A stretch of 64,000 nucleotides of DNA from Stutzerimonas kunmingensis (GCF_021432085.1 NZ_CP090366.1:62001-126000); one strand, 5' to 3'; positions 29,598 to 40,948 are shown, counted from the first letter of the stretch. Notes: a model not told the origin generated them from the sequence alone. Numbers and translations are program-made.

Positions 29598-30703
29598 GCG
29601 CGTTTCTCCTTAGCTGGCGTCTCGGCGTCTGCTTCGGTCTGCTCGGCTTGTGGCTGGCGCAGCTTGCGGATCAGCTCCAGTTCGGACTGGAAGTCGACGT
29701 AGTGCGGCAACTTCAGGTGCGAGACGAATCCGGCGGCCTCGACGTTGTCGCAGTGCATTAGGACGAATTCCTCCTGCTGCGCCGGGCCCTGCACTTCCTC
29801 GCCGTACTCGCCGGCACGCAGCGCGCGGTCGACCAGCGCCATGCCCATCGCCTTGCGCTCGGCATAACCGAAGGCCAGGCCGTAGCCGCGGGTGAACTGC
29901 GCCTGCTCGGCGCTCTCGCCGACGAACTGGTTGACCATCTCGCACTCGGTCAGCTCGATCTCGCCGAGGCAGACCGGGAAGCCCAGCTCCTGCGGCTCGA
30001 TCCAGACCTCGGCGGTGCCGATGCGAATCTCGCCGGCGAACGGGTGGTTGCGGCCGTAGCCACGCTGGGTCGAATAGCCCAGTGCGAGGAGGAAGCCCTC
30101 GTCGCCGCGCGCCAGTGCCTGCAGGCGTTCGGCGCGGCTGCAGGGCAGCTCCAGTGGCTCGCGGGTGAGGTCCGGCACCGGCTCGCCGCGGTCGATTTCC
30201 GCTGTCATCAGGCCTTCCTCGCCGAGCAGGCCGAGTACCCGCGGGCAGTTGCTCAGCGTGGCGCTTTCATCCACCGGCGGGCCTGGGCGTTCGCCTTCGG
30301 CGAGCAGGGCGAAATCGAGCAGGCGGTGGGTGTAGTCGAAGGTCGGGCCGAGCAGCTGGCCGCCGGGCACGTCCTTGAAGGTCGCCGAGATGCGCCGGCT
30401 GAGCTGCATGGCGCCGGTGTCCAGCGGCAGGCTTTCGGCGAAGCGCGGCAGCGTGGTGCGGTAGGCGCGCAAGAGGAAGATCGCCTCGACCAGATCGCCG
30501 GCGGCCTGCTTGATCGCCAGCGCGGCGAGCTCCTCGTCATACAGCGAGCCTTCGCTCATCACCCGCGCCACGGCGAGCGGCAGCTGCTGGCGGATCTGCT
30601 CGACGCCGAGTTCGGCGATGCCGGTATCGCCGCGGCGCTTCTTCGCCAGCAGCGCGTGGGCGTTGTCGATGGCCTGTTCGCCACCCTTGACTGCGACGTA
30701 CAT
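29594..30703 (-). CDS. phnI: C-P lyase core subunit (nucleosidase)
   Basis: PhnI (369 aa) displaces adenine from ATP to attach the phosphonate to ribose 5-triphosphate and forms the PhnGHIJ core. The start MYVAVKGGEQAIDNAH and the blocks QLLGPTFDYTHRLLDFALL, GYSTQRGYGRNHPFAGEIR and YAERKAMGMALVDRAL are family-typical. It overlaps phnH by 1 nt (TGATG) and phnJ by 4 nt. Confidence 0.96.
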   Translation of the reverse strand: MYVAVKGGEQAIDNAHALLAKKRRGDTGIAELGVEQIRQQLPLAVARVMSEGSLYDEELAALAIKQAAGDLVEAIFLLRAYRTTLPRFAESLPLDTGAMQLSRRISATFKDVPGGQLLGPTFDYTHRLLDFALLAEGERPGPPVDESATLSNCPRVLGLLGEEGLMTAEIDRGEPVPDLTREPLELPCSRAERLQALARGDEGFLLALGYSTQRGYGRNHPFAGEIRIGTAEVWIEPQELGFPVCLGEIELTECEMVNQFVGESAEQAQFTRGYGLAFGYAERKAMGMALVDRALRAGEYGEEVQGPAQQEEFVLMHCDNVEAAGFVSHLKLPHYVDFQSELELIRKLRQPQAEQTEADAETPAKEKRA

Positions 30704-31311
30704 CAGGCCACCTCCTGCAGCGAATCGCCGATGCGGGTGCTGCGCGGCAGGCCGAGCACTTCGCCTTCGGCGCAGAACAGTGCGTCGAGCCCGCGCGGGA
30801 AGTCGTTGCGTGCGGCGCGCTGCTGCCAGAACGCCGGTTTCAGCGGCAGGCCGACCAGGCGGCTGCCGTCGATGCCCGGGCCCTGCCAGCTCAGCGCCGG
30901 GCCGCGGTCGAGACGCTCGAGCTGGATCAGCAGCGTGCAGGACTGGTCCGGGTAGCGTTCGCTGCCGGCGTAGAAGCCGGAGAGGTCGTCCAGCGCAGCG
31001 GCATCAAGCAGGGCGAACATCGCCTCCTCGCGTGCCTCGACGATCGGACAGCCACAGTGGAAGGCCAGGTTGGCGCGAATCGCCGGAGTGTCGAAGGCCG
31101 GCGCCAGCCACAGCGGCGTGTCGTTATCCAGCAGGCTCAGGCACAGCGCATAGCCGGCGGCCTGCAGCGGCTCGATGGCGGCGACGCTGACCAGCGTCTG
31201 GCGCGTGCCCGGCTCGGACAAAGCCTTGAGCGCGGCGCGGAAGCACTTCTGCGCGTCCAGCACCGGGTCGGCGAATGCGGCCTGCAACAGGTCGGATGGG
31301 GCGCGATTCAT
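30703..31311 (-). CDS. phnH: C-P lyase core subunit
   Basis: PhnH (202 aa) is a non-catalytic core subunit related to PLP-dependent folds but lacking the cofactor. Recognisable blocks are DAQKCFRAALKALSEPGT, LCLSLLDNDTPLWL, NLAFHCGCPIV and SWQGPGIDGSR. It is joined to phnG and phnI by 1-nt stop/start overlaps, consistent with fixed stoichiometry. Confidence 0.95.
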   Translation of the reverse strand: MNRAPSDLLQAAFADPVLDAQKCFRAALKALSEPGTRQTLVSVAAIEPLQAAGYALCLSLLDNDTPLWLAPAFDTPAIRANLAFHCGCPIVEAREEAMFALLDAAALDDLSGFYAGSERYPDQSCTLLIQLERLDRGPALSWQGPGIDGSRLVGLPLKPAFWQQRAARNDFPRGLDALFCAEGEVLGLPRSTRIGDSLQEVA

Positions 31312-31757
31312 CAGTCTTCTCCTCGCAGCAGCGTGAAGAACTCCACGCGGGTAGTGGCGGTTTCGGCGGCCTTTTGCGCGGCGCGTCGGGCCTGCGCGGC
31401 GGCCAGCGGTTCGATCAGCTCGGCGAGCCAGCGGCTCTGTTGCGGGCCTTGCAGGTGGGCGTCGGCGAGCGCGGCGAGCTCGGCCTGGCGCTTGTCTCGG
31501 CCGGCGCGGTAGCTGTAGCCGGTGCTGCCGTCGGCCAGGCGCACCACGCAGCGGGTGACGCTCATCTCGCCGAGGTTGAACGGCGCACCGGTGCCGCCCA
31601 TGCGCCCGCGAACCAGGGTCATGCCGATTTCCGCGGGGCGGATCAGCTGGTAGGCGCAGTTGCGCAGGTCACTCTCGAAAGGCGCCAGGTCGGCGGCGCT
31701 GGCGCGGGCCAGTACAGCCATCCAGCGCTGGCGCGGGGATTGTTCGCGGGTGTGCAT
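31311..31757 (-). CDS. phnG: C-P lyase core subunit
   Basis: PhnG (148 aa) pairs with PhnI in the core complex. Blocks IRPAEIGMTLVRGRMGGTG, FNLGEMSVTRCVVRL and GYSYRAGRDKRQAELAALAD match the family. The start MHTREQSPRQRW at 31757 follows GGAG at 7 nt and aligns with E. coli PhnG. An ATG at 31769 overlapping the phnF stop, and a TTG at 31772, are alternatives. Confidence 0.94.
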   Translation of the reverse strand: MHTREQSPRQRWMAVLARASAADLAPFESDLRNCAYQLIRPAEIGMTLVRGRMGGTGAPFNLGEMSVTRCVVRLADGSTGYSYRAGRDKRQAELAALADAHLQGPQQSRWLAELIEPLAAAQARRAAQKAAETATTRVEFFTLLRGED

Positions 31758-31768
31758 GGGGTTCTCCA

Positions 31769-32476
31769 TCAAGTGGCGACCTGGTACTGGAAGCGGTCGG
31801 AACGGCTGGCCGAAAGGGCGATCTCCACCGGTCGGCCGGCGGCATCGCAGGACAGGGTGAACACCGACAGCAGTGGCATGCGCAGGGGCATCAGCAGCTG
31901 TGCGGCCTCGTCGCGATCGGCCAGGCGTGCGCCGATCAGGCTGAAACGGCGCGTCAGCGGTAGGCCGCGTTCGCCGAGGTAGCGGCGCAGCGAGCCGCCC
32001 TGGTAGTCGGCGAGGCGTTCGGCGTGGCTGGCGCAGTAGCGGTGGCGGATCAGGCTGACCGGCTCGCCGTCGAGCAGGCGCAGGGTGCTCAGCTCGATAA
32101 GCGCGGCGCCTTCGGCCAGTTGCAGGTGGCGCGCTTCCTCGGCGCTGGCGCTGAGCTGACGGCGCTCGAGCAGGCGCGCCTCGGTACGCAAGCCGAGGGC
32201 GGCCAGCGATTCGCTGTAGGCGCTGTCGGCCTGCAGCGGATACACCAGCGGGCGCTGCAACACCTGGGTGCCCTTGCCCTGGCGGCGCAGCAGACGGCCT
32301 TCGTTGATCAGCTCGTCGACGGCACGGCGCAGGGTGTGGCGGTTGACCGCGAAGCGCCGCGCCAGCTGCATCTCGCCGGGGAGAAAGTCGCCGATGCGGT
32401 AGTGGCGCAGTTCGCCGCGCAGCACCTGGGCCAGTTCGAGGTAGAGCGGTTCGCTGGGTTGTCTAGACAACTGCAT
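31769..32476 (-). CDS. phnF: GntR/HutC-family phosphonate operon repressor
   Basis: PhnF (235 aa) is predicted to repress the phn operon. An N-terminal winged helix (residues about 8-75, GEMQLARRFAVNRHTLRRAVDEL) precedes a UTRA ligand domain (IELSTLRLLDGEPVSLIRHRYC). Codons 2-7 (QLSRQP) include the perfect palindrome GTTGTCTAGACAAC, and a near copy lies before phnC, so autoregulation is likely. It lies between phnE and phnG as in E. coli. Confidence 0.93.
   Translation of the reverse strand: MQLSRQPSEPLYLELAQVLRGELRHYRIGDFLPGEMQLARRFAVNRHTLRRAVDELINEGRLLRRQGKGTQVLQRPLVYPLQADSAYSESLAALGLRTEARLLERRQLSASAEEARHLQLAEGAALIELSTLRLLDGEPVSLIRHRYCASHAERLADYQGGSLRRYLGERGLPLTRRFSLIGARLADRDEAAQLLMPLRMPLLSVFTLSCDAAGRPVEIALSASRSDRFQYQVAT
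32458..32471. promoter_or_regulatory. Candidate PhnF operator inside phnF
   Basis: GTTGTCTAGACAAC is a perfect 14-base palindrome fitting the GT-N-TA-N-AC form known for HutC-type regulators. It covers codons 2-7 of phnF, so bound PhnF could block its own transcription or elongation through phnFGHIJKLMNP. Binding is an inference. Confidence 0.5.
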
Positions 32477-32510
32477 GGTTTTTTCGAGAGGCGCACGGCG
32501 CCTCGCTCCG

Positions 32511-33305
32511 TCAGATGAAGCGCTTGCGCAGGCGCTGGGAGAGCAGGTCGATCAGGCTCACCACGGCGATGATGATCAGCAGCAGGGCGGCGGTCTGGCC
32601 GAACTGGAAGCCGCGAATGGCTTCCCAGAGGATCACGCCGATACCGCCGGCGCCGACCATGCCGACCACCGTGGCGGAGCGCACGTTGGATTCGAAGCGG
32701 TACAACGAGTAGGAAATCCACAGCGGCAGCACCTGCGGAATCACCCCGAAGATGACTTCCTGCAGCGCACTGGCGCCGGTGGCACGCACGCCTTCCACCG
32801 GGCCCGGCTCGATGGCTTCCACCGCTTCGGCGAACAGCTTGGCGAGCACGCCGGTGGTGCTGATCCACAGCGCCAGCACACCGGCGAAGGGGCCGAGGCC
32901 GACGGCAACGACGAAGAGCATGGCGAAGACCATCTCGTTGATCGAACGGCAGGCGTCCATCAGCCGGCGCACCGGCTGGTAGACCCACCAGGGCACGATG
33001 TTCTCGGAGCTGAGAATGCCCAGCGGGATGGCGCAGACGATCGCCAGCAGGGTGCCCCAGAGGGCGATGTGCACCGTGGTGATCATCTCCCTGAGGTACA
33101 GCTGCCAGTTGCTGAAGTCCGGCGGGAAGAAGTCGGCGGCAAAGGTTGCCATGTTGGCGCTGTCGCGAATCAGCAGCAGCGGATTCATCTCCGCGCCTTG
33201 CCAGGACCAGGCCAGCACGGCCAGGCACAGGCCCCAGCCGAGCAGGCGCAACCAGCTGCGCTTGTCGTTGCCCGCCAGTGGCGGGGTGGTGCTCAGAGTG
33301 GTCAT
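32511..33305 (-). CDS. phnE: Phosphonate ABC transporter permease
   Basis: PhnE (264 aa) is the inner-membrane channel for phosphonate import, working with PhnC and PhnD. About six helices are visible; the cytoplasmic coupling loop is in [20 protein letters not shown]. The gene is complete, unlike the frameshifted phnE of E. coli K-12. It sits 62 bases after phnD and 34 bases before phnF. Confidence 0.95.
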   Translation of the reverse strand: MTTLSTTPPLAGNDKRSWLRLLGWGLCLAVLAWSWQGAEMNPLLLIRDSANMATFAADFFPPDFSNWQLYLREMITTVHIALWGTLLAIVCAIPLGILSSENIVPWWVYQPVRRLMDACRSINEMVFAMLFVVAVGLGPFAGVLALWISTTGVLAKLFAEAVEAIEPGPVEGVRATGASALQEVIFGVIPQVLPLWISYSLYRFESNVRSATVVGMVGAGGIGVILWEAIRGFQFGQTAALLLIIIAVVSLIDLLSQRLRKRFI

Positions 33306-33367
33306 GTTCGGTTCTCGAAAACGGCGCGGACGGGGGCGTGGCGCCAGCGCGCCACGCCCGGCGTTGC

Positions 33368-34372
33368 TCAGCTGGCCTTGGCGGCGGCGTTCTTCTGCTC
33401 GCGCTCGGCCATGCGCTGCTCCAGCTTGGCCAGCTCCTGGTCGATGCTCTGCAGTTGCGCCTGGCGATCGCTGTCGGAGAGCTTGCTGTCGGCGGCGACT
33501 TCGCTGCGCTTCTTGAACAGTTCCAGCTGGCGGATCGGCAGCAGCTGGTCGTTATCCGAGGCACGGAACGGCGCCCACTGCAGCGCGGCGAGAATTTCCT
33601 TCTCGGCCGGCTTGGCGCCGTAGCTCATGAAGAACTCGCGCAGCCTGTTCTTCTGCTCGTCGCTCAGGCTCTTGCGCCACACCAGCGGGTCGGCCGGGAT
33701 CAACGGCGAGGTCCAGATCACCTTGAGTTGGGCCGCCTTGTCCGGCGCGGTGATCTCAAGGCGCTCCATGCCTTCGCTGTTGAAGGTGCCGACATCGACC
33801 TGCTTGTTCGCCACCGACAGCGCGTTCACTTCGTGGCTGCCGTTGAGGCTGCGCTTGAAGGCCTGGCCGGCGTCGACCTTGTTCTTGGCGAACACGTAGT
33901 AGCCGGGCACCAGGTAGCCAGAGGTGGAGTTCGGGTCACCGTTGGCAAAGGTCAGGCTCTTGGCGTTCTTCAGCACGTCCTCGACCGAGTTCAGGGCGCT
34001 GTCCTTGTGCACGATCAGGTGGCTGTAGTAGCCCGGGCTGCCGTTGGCGGCGACGGTCTGGGCGAAGACTTCACCGCCGGCGCGGTCCACCGCTTCCATC
34101 GCCGACTTGTTGCCGTACCAGGCCAGGTCGACCTTGTCGAAGCGCATGCCTTGGATCACCCCGGCGTAGTCGGGGGCGAAAAAGGCTTTCACCTCGTAGC
34201 CGGTCTGCTTGCTCATGTCGGCGAGGAAGGGGTCCCAGACGCTGCGCAGGTTCTGCGAGGACTCGGTGGAGATGATGCCGAAGGTGATGGTCTCGGCGGC
34301 CTGCGCGGTGCCGAACATCGCACCGGCAAGCAGCGTGGAGGCGGCGAGGGCGCGGCTGAAGCGTTTCAACAT
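33368..34372 (-). CDS. phnD: Phosphonate-binding periplasmic protein
   Basis: PhnD (334 aa) captures phosphonates in the periplasm. The signal peptide [20 protein letters not shown] ends near GTAQA. Family blocks are [38 protein letters not shown] and [17 protein letters not shown]. The ATG at 34372 is 8 nt after GGAG; an in-frame GTG at 34381 lacks space for a ribosome site. The last 40 residues form a charged coiled-coil-like tail ([20 protein letters not shown]). Confidence 0.95.
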   Translation of the reverse strand: MLKRFSRALAASTLLAGAMFGTAQAAETITFGIISTESSQNLRSVWDPFLADMSKQTGYEVKAFFAPDYAGVIQGMRFDKVDLAWYGNKSAMEAVDRAGGEVFAQTVAANGSPGYYSHLIVHKDSALNSVEDVLKNAKSLTFANGDPNSTSGYLVPGYYVFAKNKVDAGQAFKRSLNGSHEVNALSVANKQVDVGTFNSEGMERLEITAPDKAAQLKVIWTSPLIPADPLVWRKSLSDEQKNRLREFFMSYGAKPAEKEILAALQWAPFRASDNDQLLPIRQLELFKKRSEVAADSKLSDSDRQAQLQSIDQELAKLEQRMAEREQKNAAAKAS

Positions 34373-34420
34373 GGAGGTCACTCCTGAGGTGTGGCGTTGG
34401 TTGTCGGGTTGACCTGCGGC

Positions 34421-35251
34421 TCAGCCGTTGACCAGCTGCAGCTGCCGCGGCTCGGCGCTGCGGGCGCGGTCGGAGAACAGCAGGCTGGCGTCCAGATCGG
34501 CGCCGTAGAGATCGTTGAGCAGGTGGTCGCTGAGTGCCGCCGAGGGGCCGTCGTAATGAATGCGCCCGCCCTTGAGCGCCACGGCGCGGGAGCAGTAGCG
34601 CAGGGCGTAGTCGACCTGATGCAGGGTCACCACCACGGTCTTGCCGTCCTGGCGGTTGATGTCGGCGAGGATTTCCATGACCTTGCGCGCCGACTCCGGG
34701 TCGAGCGAGGCGATCGGTTCGTCGGCGAGGATTACCTCGGCCTGCTGGGTCAGCGCACGGGCGATCGCCACCCGCTGCTGCTGGCCGCCGGAGAGCGTCG
34801 AGGCGCGCTGCGCGGCGCGCTCGGCCAGGCCGACGCGCTCCAGTGCGGCCATGGCCTGGCGCTTCTGCTCGTCGCTGAACATGCCCAGCGATCCGCGCCA
34901 GCGCGGCATGCGGCCGAGAAAGCCGAGCAGGACGTTGTCCAGCACGCTGAGGCGGTTGACTAGGTTGAACTGCTGGAAGATGTAGCCGATGTCGGCGCGC
35001 AGGCGGCGCACCTCGCCGTGCAGACGGCCGGTGGCCTGAACCTCGCGGCCGAGCACCTCGATGCGTCCGCCGGCGGAGCGGTCGCAGCAGGCCAGGCCGG
35101 CCAGGTGGCGCAACAGCGTGGACTTGCCGGAACCGGACGCGCCGATCAGCGCCACCATCTCGCCCGGCTGTATCGCCAGGCCCAGGTCGAACAGCGCCTG
35201 CTTGCCGGCGAAGGTCTTGTTCAGTCGCTCGACTCGAATAGCCGCATTCAT
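34421..35251 (-). CDS. phnC: Phosphonate ABC transporter ATP-binding protein
   Basis: PhnC (276 aa) powers phosphonate import. Walker [10 protein letters not shown] is at 37-45, the Q-loop is [17 protein letters not shown], the signature [15 protein letters not shown], and Walker [13 protein letters not shown]. It is the first gene of the phn operon; upstream, within 110 bases, lie a TCTAGA palindrome and a weak Pho-box match. Confidence 0.95.
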   Translation of the reverse strand: MNAAIRVERLNKTFAGKQALFDLGLAIQPGEMVALIGASGSGKSTLLRHLAGLACCDRSAGGRIEVLGREVQATGRLHGEVRRLRADIGYIFQQFNLVNRLSVLDNVLLGFLGRMPRWRGSLGMFSDEQKRQAMAALERVGLAERAAQRASTLSGGQQQRVAIARALTQQAEVILADEPIASLDPESARKVMEILADINRQDGKTVVVTLHQVDYALRYCSRAVALKGGRIHYDGPSAALSDHLLNDLYGADLDASLLFSDRARSAEPRQLQLVNG

Positions 35252-35292
35252 GTCTTGCCCTCTCGTCTGCGCGGCCGGGGAGGTCGGCCAAC

Positions 35293-35304
35293 TTGTCTAG
35301 ACGA
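35293..35304. promoter_or_regulatory. Candidate PhnF operator upstream of phnC
   Basis: TTGTCTAGACGA is a palindrome with one mismatch and shares TTGTCTAGAC with the site inside phnF. It lies about 42 bases before the phnC start, a position suited to repression. Confidence 0.5.
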
Positions 35305-35343
35305 GAAGGTAGTCGGGCTCTGTTGCAGTCCCGCTAAGCGTCC

Positions 35344-36292
<949 letters not shown>

Positions 36293-36365
36293 TCGGCTCC
36301 AGAAGGCGTGGCACGCAATGCGCCGCGCCTGCTGCATCCCCAGCAAACCGCCCGTTCAGACATAT

Positions 36366-36384
36366 CGTTAACCCAAGCGTAACG
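36366..36384. promoter_or_regulatory. Candidate LysR-type site upstream of mdcA
   Basis: CGTTA-N9-TAACG is a perfect 5-base inverted repeat with the T-N11-A core of LysR sites, 81 bases before the mdcA start. It is a plausible MdcR site but was found only by inspection. Confidence 0.3.
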
Positions 36385-36465
36385 GTCGCGCCTGCTGCTT
36401 GATTGATGACCCTTCGGTCACGTCCCTACTGTGCGCTCCACAAGCGGAAAAACTGTGGAGTCGCC

Positions 36466-38133
36466 ATGACAACAACAATCTCCCCACCGCCGCAGTGGTC
36501 GCGTCGTCGCGCTGAAAAAGCCCGTCGTCTCGATCAGGTGCAGAGCCTCGCCGATGGCGTGGTACTGCCCAGCGAGCGGATCGTCGAGGCCCTGGAACTC
36601 TTGATCGCCCCTGGCGACCGGGTGGTGCTCGAGGGCAACAACCAGAAGCAGGCGGACTTCCTCTCCCGCTCCCTGGCCAAGGCCGACCCCGGCAAGCTGC
36701 ACGACCTGCACATGATCATGCCGAGCGTCAGCCGCGCCGAGCATCTGGATCTGTTCGAGCGGCAGATCGCGCGCAAGCTCGACTTTTCCTTCGCCGGCCC
36801 GCAGAGCCTGCGCATCAGCCAGCTGCTCGAGGACGGCCTGCTGGAAGTCGGCGCCATCCACACCTACATCGAACTCTACTCGCGCCTCTTGGTGGACCTG
36901 ATCCCCAACGTCGCGCTGGTGGCCGGCTTCCAGGCCGATCGCCACGGCAACATCTACACCGGCCCCAGCACCGAAGACACCCCGGCGCTGGTCGAGCCGA
37001 CCGCCTTCAGCGACGGCATCGTCATCGTCCAGGTCAACGAGATCGTCGACGAACTGCCGCGCGTGGACATCCCGGCGAGCTGGGTCGATTTCGTCGTGGT
37101 GGCGGACAAGCCCTTCTACATCGAGCCGCTGTTCACCCGCGACCCGCGCCATATCAAGCCGGTGCACGTGCTGATGGCGATGATGGCGATCCGCGGCATC
37201 TACGAAAAACACAACGTGCAGTCGCTCAACCACGGCATCGGTTTCAACACCGCGGCCATCGAGCTGATCCTGCCGACCTACGGCGAATCCCTCGGCCTGA
37301 AAGGCAAGATCTGCCGCAACTGGACGCTCAACCCGCACCCGACGCTGATCCCGGCGATCGAGACTGGCTGGGTCGAGAGCGTGCATTGCTTCGGCACCGA
37401 GCTGGGCATGGAGAACTACATCGCCCAGCGCCCGGACGTGTTCTTCACCGGGCGCGACGGCTCCATGCGCTCCAATCGCATGATGTGCCAGCTGGCCGGG
37501 CAATACGCCGTGGACCTGTTCATCGGCGCCACCCTGCAGGTTGATGGCGACGGCCATTCCTCCACCGTCACCCGTGGGCGTCTGGCCGGTTTCGGCGGCG
37601 CGCCGAACATGGGCCACGACCCACGCGGTCGCCGCCATCCGACCCCGGCCTGGCTGGACATGGCCATGCCCGGCGGCGAGGCCCCGGTGACCATGCTCGA
37701 GCGCGGCAAGAAGCTCGTGGTGCAGATGGTCGAGACCTTCCAGGAAGGCGGCAAACCCACCTTCGTCAAGCAGCTCGACGCGGTGGAGGTGGCGAAGAAG
37801 AGCGGCATGCCGCTGGCGCCGATCATGATCTACGGCGACGACGTCACCCACCTGCTCACCGAGGAAGGCATCGCCTACCTGTACAAGGCCCGCTCGCTGG
37901 AGGAACGCCAGGCGATGATCGCCGCGGTGGCCGGCGTCACCAGTATCGGCCTGCGGCACAACCCGAAGGACACCGAGCGCATGCGCCGCGAAGGGCTGAT
38001 CGCCCTGCCGGAAGACCTCGGCATCCGCCGCAACGACGCCACCCGCGAACTGCTCGCTGCTAAGAGCATCGCCGAGCTGGTGGAGTGGTCCGGCGGCCTC
38101 TACAACCCGCCTGCCAAGTTCAGGAGCTGGTGA
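36466..38133 (+). CDS. mdcA: Malonate decarboxylase alpha subunit (ACP transferase)
   Basis: MdcA (555 aa) exchanges acetate on the acyl carrier protein for malonate, giving malonyl-ACP and acetate. It resembles CoA transferases; blocks include [54 protein letters not shown] and [17 protein letters not shown]. The ATG at 36466 gives the usual length. Its stop shares one base with the mdcB start (TGATG). It is the first gene of mdcABCDEGH-madLM. Confidence 0.97.
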   Translation: MTTTISPPPQWSRRRAEKARRLDQVQSLADGVVLPSERIVEALELLIAPGDRVVLEGNNQKQADFLSRSLAKADPGKLHDLHMIMPSVSRAEHLDLFERQIARKLDFSFAGPQSLRISQLLEDGLLEVGAIHTYIELYSRLLVDLIPNVALVAGFQADRHGNIYTGPSTEDTPALVEPTAFSDGIVIVQVNEIVDELPRVDIPASWVDFVVVADKPFYIEPLFTRDPRHIKPVHVLMAMMAIRGIYEKHNVQSLNHGIGFNTAAIELILPTYGESLGLKGKICRNWTLNPHPTLIPAIETGWVESVHCFGTELGMENYIAQRPDVFFTGRDGSMRSNRMMCQLAGQYAVDLFIGATLQVDGDGHSSTVTRGRLAGFGGAPNMGHDPRGRRHPTPAWLDMAMPGGEAPVTMLERGKKLVVQMVETFQEGGKPTFVKQLDAVEVAKKSGMPLAPIMIYGDDVTHLLTEEGIAYLYKARSLEERQAMIAAVAGVTSIGLRHNPKDTERMRREGLIALPEDLGIRRNDATRELLAAKSIAELVEWSGGLYNPPAKFRSW

Positions 38134-39005
38134 TGAGCGCACTCATTGCACGACAGGCGCCGACCGCGGCCGAGCGCCTGGCCGATCTGGCGGTGCAGGC
38201 GCTGGTCGATGAGGCCGACCTGTCGCCCAAGCCGGGGCTGGTCGACCGACGCGGTAGTGGCGCGCACAGCGATCTGCACCTGGGGCTGATGCACGCCTCG
38301 GCGCAGTCGCTGTGGCCGGCGTTCGCCGCCATGGCCGATGCCGCGCGGTGCGAAGGTCGGGTCAGCCAGGCGCTGCGTGAAACCCTCGGCCAGCTGGGCC
38401 GCGACGGCGAAGCGGAGATGCTGCGCGTCACCGCCGGGGTCAACACCCATCGCGGCGCGATCTGGGCGCTGGGGCTGCTCAGCGCGGCGGCCATGCTGGA
38501 AAGCGGCGCTTCGGCCGGCGGGATCGCCGCCAGCGCGGCCGCCCTGGCGCGGCTGGACGACCCGGCCGCGCCGCACAACCCGGACAGTCACGGCGCGCGG
38601 GTCTGCCGTCGCTACGGCGTGCTCGGCGCCCGCGAACAGGCGCAGCACGGCTTTCCCGCGGTCATCGAGCACGGCTTGCCGCAGCTGCTGGCCAGTCGCC
38701 GCGCCGGCGCCGGCGAGCAGAACGCCAGGCTCGATGCACTGCTGGCGATCATGAGCAGCCTGACCGACACCTGCGTGCTGCATCGCGCCGGTCTTGAAGG
38801 GCTGACCCGCATGCAGGCCGGTGCCCGCGCCGTGCTCGAAGCCGGTGGTGCCGCAACCCTCGCCGGTCGTCGCCAGCTGCGCCTGCTCGATCGCGACATG
38901 CTCGCCCTCAACGCCTCGCCGGGGGGCGCCGCCGACCTCCTGGCCTCCACCCTTTTCCTCGACCGTCTGGCGCCGCATGCGCCGGCGCCGACTGGGAGCA
39001 ACTGA
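38133..39005 (+). CDS. mdcB: Triphosphoribosyl-dephospho-CoA synthase
   Basis: MdcB (290 aa) makes 2'-(5''-triphosphoribosyl)-3'-dephospho-CoA, the precursor of the MdcC prosthetic group, from ATP and dephospho-CoA. CitG-family blocks are [34 protein letters not shown] and [13 protein letters not shown]. It is translationally coupled to mdcA. Confidence 0.95.
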   Translation: MSALIARQAPTAAERLADLAVQALVDEADLSPKPGLVDRRGSGAHSDLHLGLMHASAQSLWPAFAAMADAARCEGRVSQALRETLGQLGRDGEAEMLRVTAGVNTHRGAIWALGLLSAAAMLESGASAGGIAASAAALARLDDPAAPHNPDSHGARVCRRYGVLGAREQAQHGFPAVIEHGLPQLLASRRAGAGEQNARLDALLAIMSSLTDTCVLHRAGLEGLTRMQAGARAVLEAGGAATLAGRRQLRLLDRDMLALNASPGGAADLLASTLFLDRLAPHAPAPTGSN

Positions 39006-39007
39006 AC

Positions 39008-39307
39008 ATGGAAACCCTGTCTTTCGAATTCGCCGCCGGGCAACCCGCCCGCGGCAAGGCCCTGGTCGGCGTGGTCGGCTCGGGCGATCTGGAAGTGCTG
39101 CTGGAACCCGGTCAGGCCGGCAAGCTGGCGATCCAGGTGGTCACCTCGGTCAACGGCGCCGAGCAGCGCTGGCAGCAACTGTTCGAGCGGATGTTCCGCG
39201 AGCAGAACCTGCCAGCACTGAACATCGATATTCACGATTTTGGGGCCACACCCGGCGTAGTGCGTCTGCGCCTGGAGCAGGGACTGGAGGAGGTCGGCCA
39301 TGACTGA
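39008..39307 (+). CDS. mdcC: Malonate decarboxylase acyl carrier protein
   Basis: MdcC (99 aa) carries the dephospho-CoA-derived prosthetic group on Ser25 within VGVVGSGDLEVLLEP and shuttles acetyl and malonyl groups between MdcA and MdcDE. The C-terminal half matches the delta-subunit family. It overlaps mdcD by 8 nt. Confidence 0.95.
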   Translation: METLSFEFAAGQPARGKALVGVVGSGDLEVLLEPGQAGKLAIQVVTSVNGAEQRWQQLFERMFREQNLPALNIDIHDFGATPGVVRLRLEQGLEEVGHD

Positions 39308-40166
39308 TGTGTCCGCTAACACCGTGGCCCGTTTACTCGCGTCGCGCAGCTTCGTCGAACTCGGTGCCCGCCAGCGTGCCCGCGCACTGCTGGACGAAGG
39401 CAGCTTCCGCGAACTGCTCGACCCGTTCGATCGCGTCAGCTCGCCCTGGCTGCCCAAGCAGGGCATCGTCACCCAGGCCGACGACGGCGTGGTGGTGGCC
39501 AAAGGCACCATAGACGGCCAGCCGGCGGTGATCGCCGCCATCGAAGGCGCCTTCCAGGGCGGCAGCATGGGCGAGGTCGGCGGCGCGAAGATTGCCGGTG
39601 CGCTGGAACTGGCTGCCGAAGACAACCGCAAGGGCATCCCGACCCGCGCCGTGCTCCTGCTGGAAACCGGTGGCGTGCGTCTGCAGGAAGCCAACCTGGG
39701 CCTGGCCGCCATCGCCGAGATCCAGGCGGCCATCGTCGAGCTGCGCGACTACCAGCCGGTGATCGGCGTGGTCGCCGGTTCCGTCGGCTGCTTCGGCGGC
39801 ATGTCCATCGCCGCCGGGCTGTGCAGCTACCTGGTCGTCACCCGTGAGGCCCGCGTCGGTCTCAACGGTCCGCAGGTGATCGAACAGGAAGCCGGGCTCG
39901 ATGAGTACGACTCGCGTGACCGTCCGTTCATCTGGAGCCTGACCGGCGGCGAGCAGCGCTACGCCTCGGGTCTGGTGGACGCCTATGTCGCCGACGACAC
40001 CGATGCGATCCGCGCGCAGCTGCACGAGCTGTTCGCACTCGGCAAGCCGGTGCAGCCGCGCAGCCGTCGCCACGCCTGGTTTCTCCAGCGGCTGGCGGAC
40101 GTCGATACCCGCACGCAGCTCGATGCTGCCGCCGTGCGTGCCCTCTACGAAGGAGATGCCCAATGA
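39300..40166 (+). CDS. mdcD: Malonate decarboxylase beta subunit
   Basis: MdcD (288 aa) forms, with MdcE, the biotin-independent decarboxylase that releases CO2 from malonyl-ACP. It has a crotonase-like carboxyltransferase fold with VAKGTIDGQPAVIAAIEGAF, GGVRLQEANLGLAAIAEI and GSVGCFGGMSIAAGLCSY. It overlaps mdcE by 4 nt. Confidence 0.96.
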   Translation: MTDVSANTVARLLASRSFVELGARQRARALLDEGSFRELLDPFDRVSSPWLPKQGIVTQADDGVVVAKGTIDGQPAVIAAIEGAFQGGSMGEVGGAKIAGALELAAEDNRKGIPTRAVLLLETGGVRLQEANLGLAAIAEIQAAIVELRDYQPVIGVVAGSVGCFGGMSIAAGLCSYLVVTREARVGLNGPQVIEQEAGLDEYDSRDRPFIWSLTGGEQRYASGLVDAYVADDTDAIRAQLHELFALGKPVQPRSRRHAWFLQRLADVDTRTQLDAAAVRALYEGDAQ

Positions 40167-40948
40167 GCCGTGGACTGAACTGGTTGCAAGCCCTGGCCGG
40201 CGGTCAGGTACTGGCAGGTTATCCGGCCTCGGTAAAGGTGGTCGATGGCACGCTCGGTGAGCGCGCCGCCCGCTATATCGCCGTGGTGCCGGATGCCGAG
40301 AATCCCTTCTCGCGCGCGCGCAACGGCGAGGTCGGCCTGCTCGAAGGCTGGGCGCTGGGCCAGGCGCTGGACGAGGTGATCGCCGCCGATCGCGACAAGG
40401 CGGACAAGCGTGTGGTGGTTGCGGTGGTCGACGTGCCGAGCCAGGCCTATGGCCGCCGCGAGGAGGCGCTGGGCATTCACCAGGCGCTAGCCGGCGCCGT
40501 GGACGGCTATGCCCGTGCGCGGCTGGCCGGGCATCCGGTGATCGCGTTGCTGGTGGGCAAGGCCATGTCCGGCGCCTTTCTCGCCCACGGTTATCAGGCC
40601 CAGCGGATCATCGCCCTGCGCGATCCGGGCGTGATGGTGCATGCCATGGGCAAGGCCGCCGCGGCGCGCATCACCCTGCGCAGCGTCGAGGAGCTGGAAG
40701 CGCTGGCCGAATCGGTGCCGCCGATGGCCTACGACATCGACAACTACGCGACCCTCGGCCTGCTCTGGGAAACCCTCTCGGTGGACAGCATCGAGCAGCC
40801 CTCGGCGGACGACCTGCAGCGGGTGCGCGACTGCCTGGACAAGGCCGTGGCGGACATCGGCAGCAGCAGCGACCTGCGCGGCCGACTCGGTGCGCCGAAC
40901 CGCGAGGCGTCGTCGCGGGTGCGCGAGCTGTTGCGCGCGCAGTGGTAG
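40163..40948 (+). CDS. mdcE: Malonate decarboxylase gamma subunit
   Basis: MdcE (261 aa) is the partner of MdcD in the decarboxylase. Family blocks include PDAENPFSRARNGEVGLLEG, VDVPSQAYGRREEALGIH and LLVGKAMSGAFLAHGYQA. A 71-base gap before mdcG is the only break in the first seven genes. Confidence 0.96.
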   Translation: MSRGLNWLQALAGGQVLAGYPASVKVVDGTLGERAARYIAVVPDAENPFSRARNGEVGLLEGWALGQALDEVIAADRDKADKRVVVAVVDVPSQAYGRREEALGIHQALAGAVDGYARARLAGHPVIALLVGKAMSGAFLAHGYQAQRIIALRDPGVMVHAMGKAAAARITLRSVEELEALAESVPPMAYDIDNYATLGLLWETLSVDSIEQPSADDLQRVRDCLDKAVADIGSSSDLRGRLGAPNREASSRVRELLRAQW

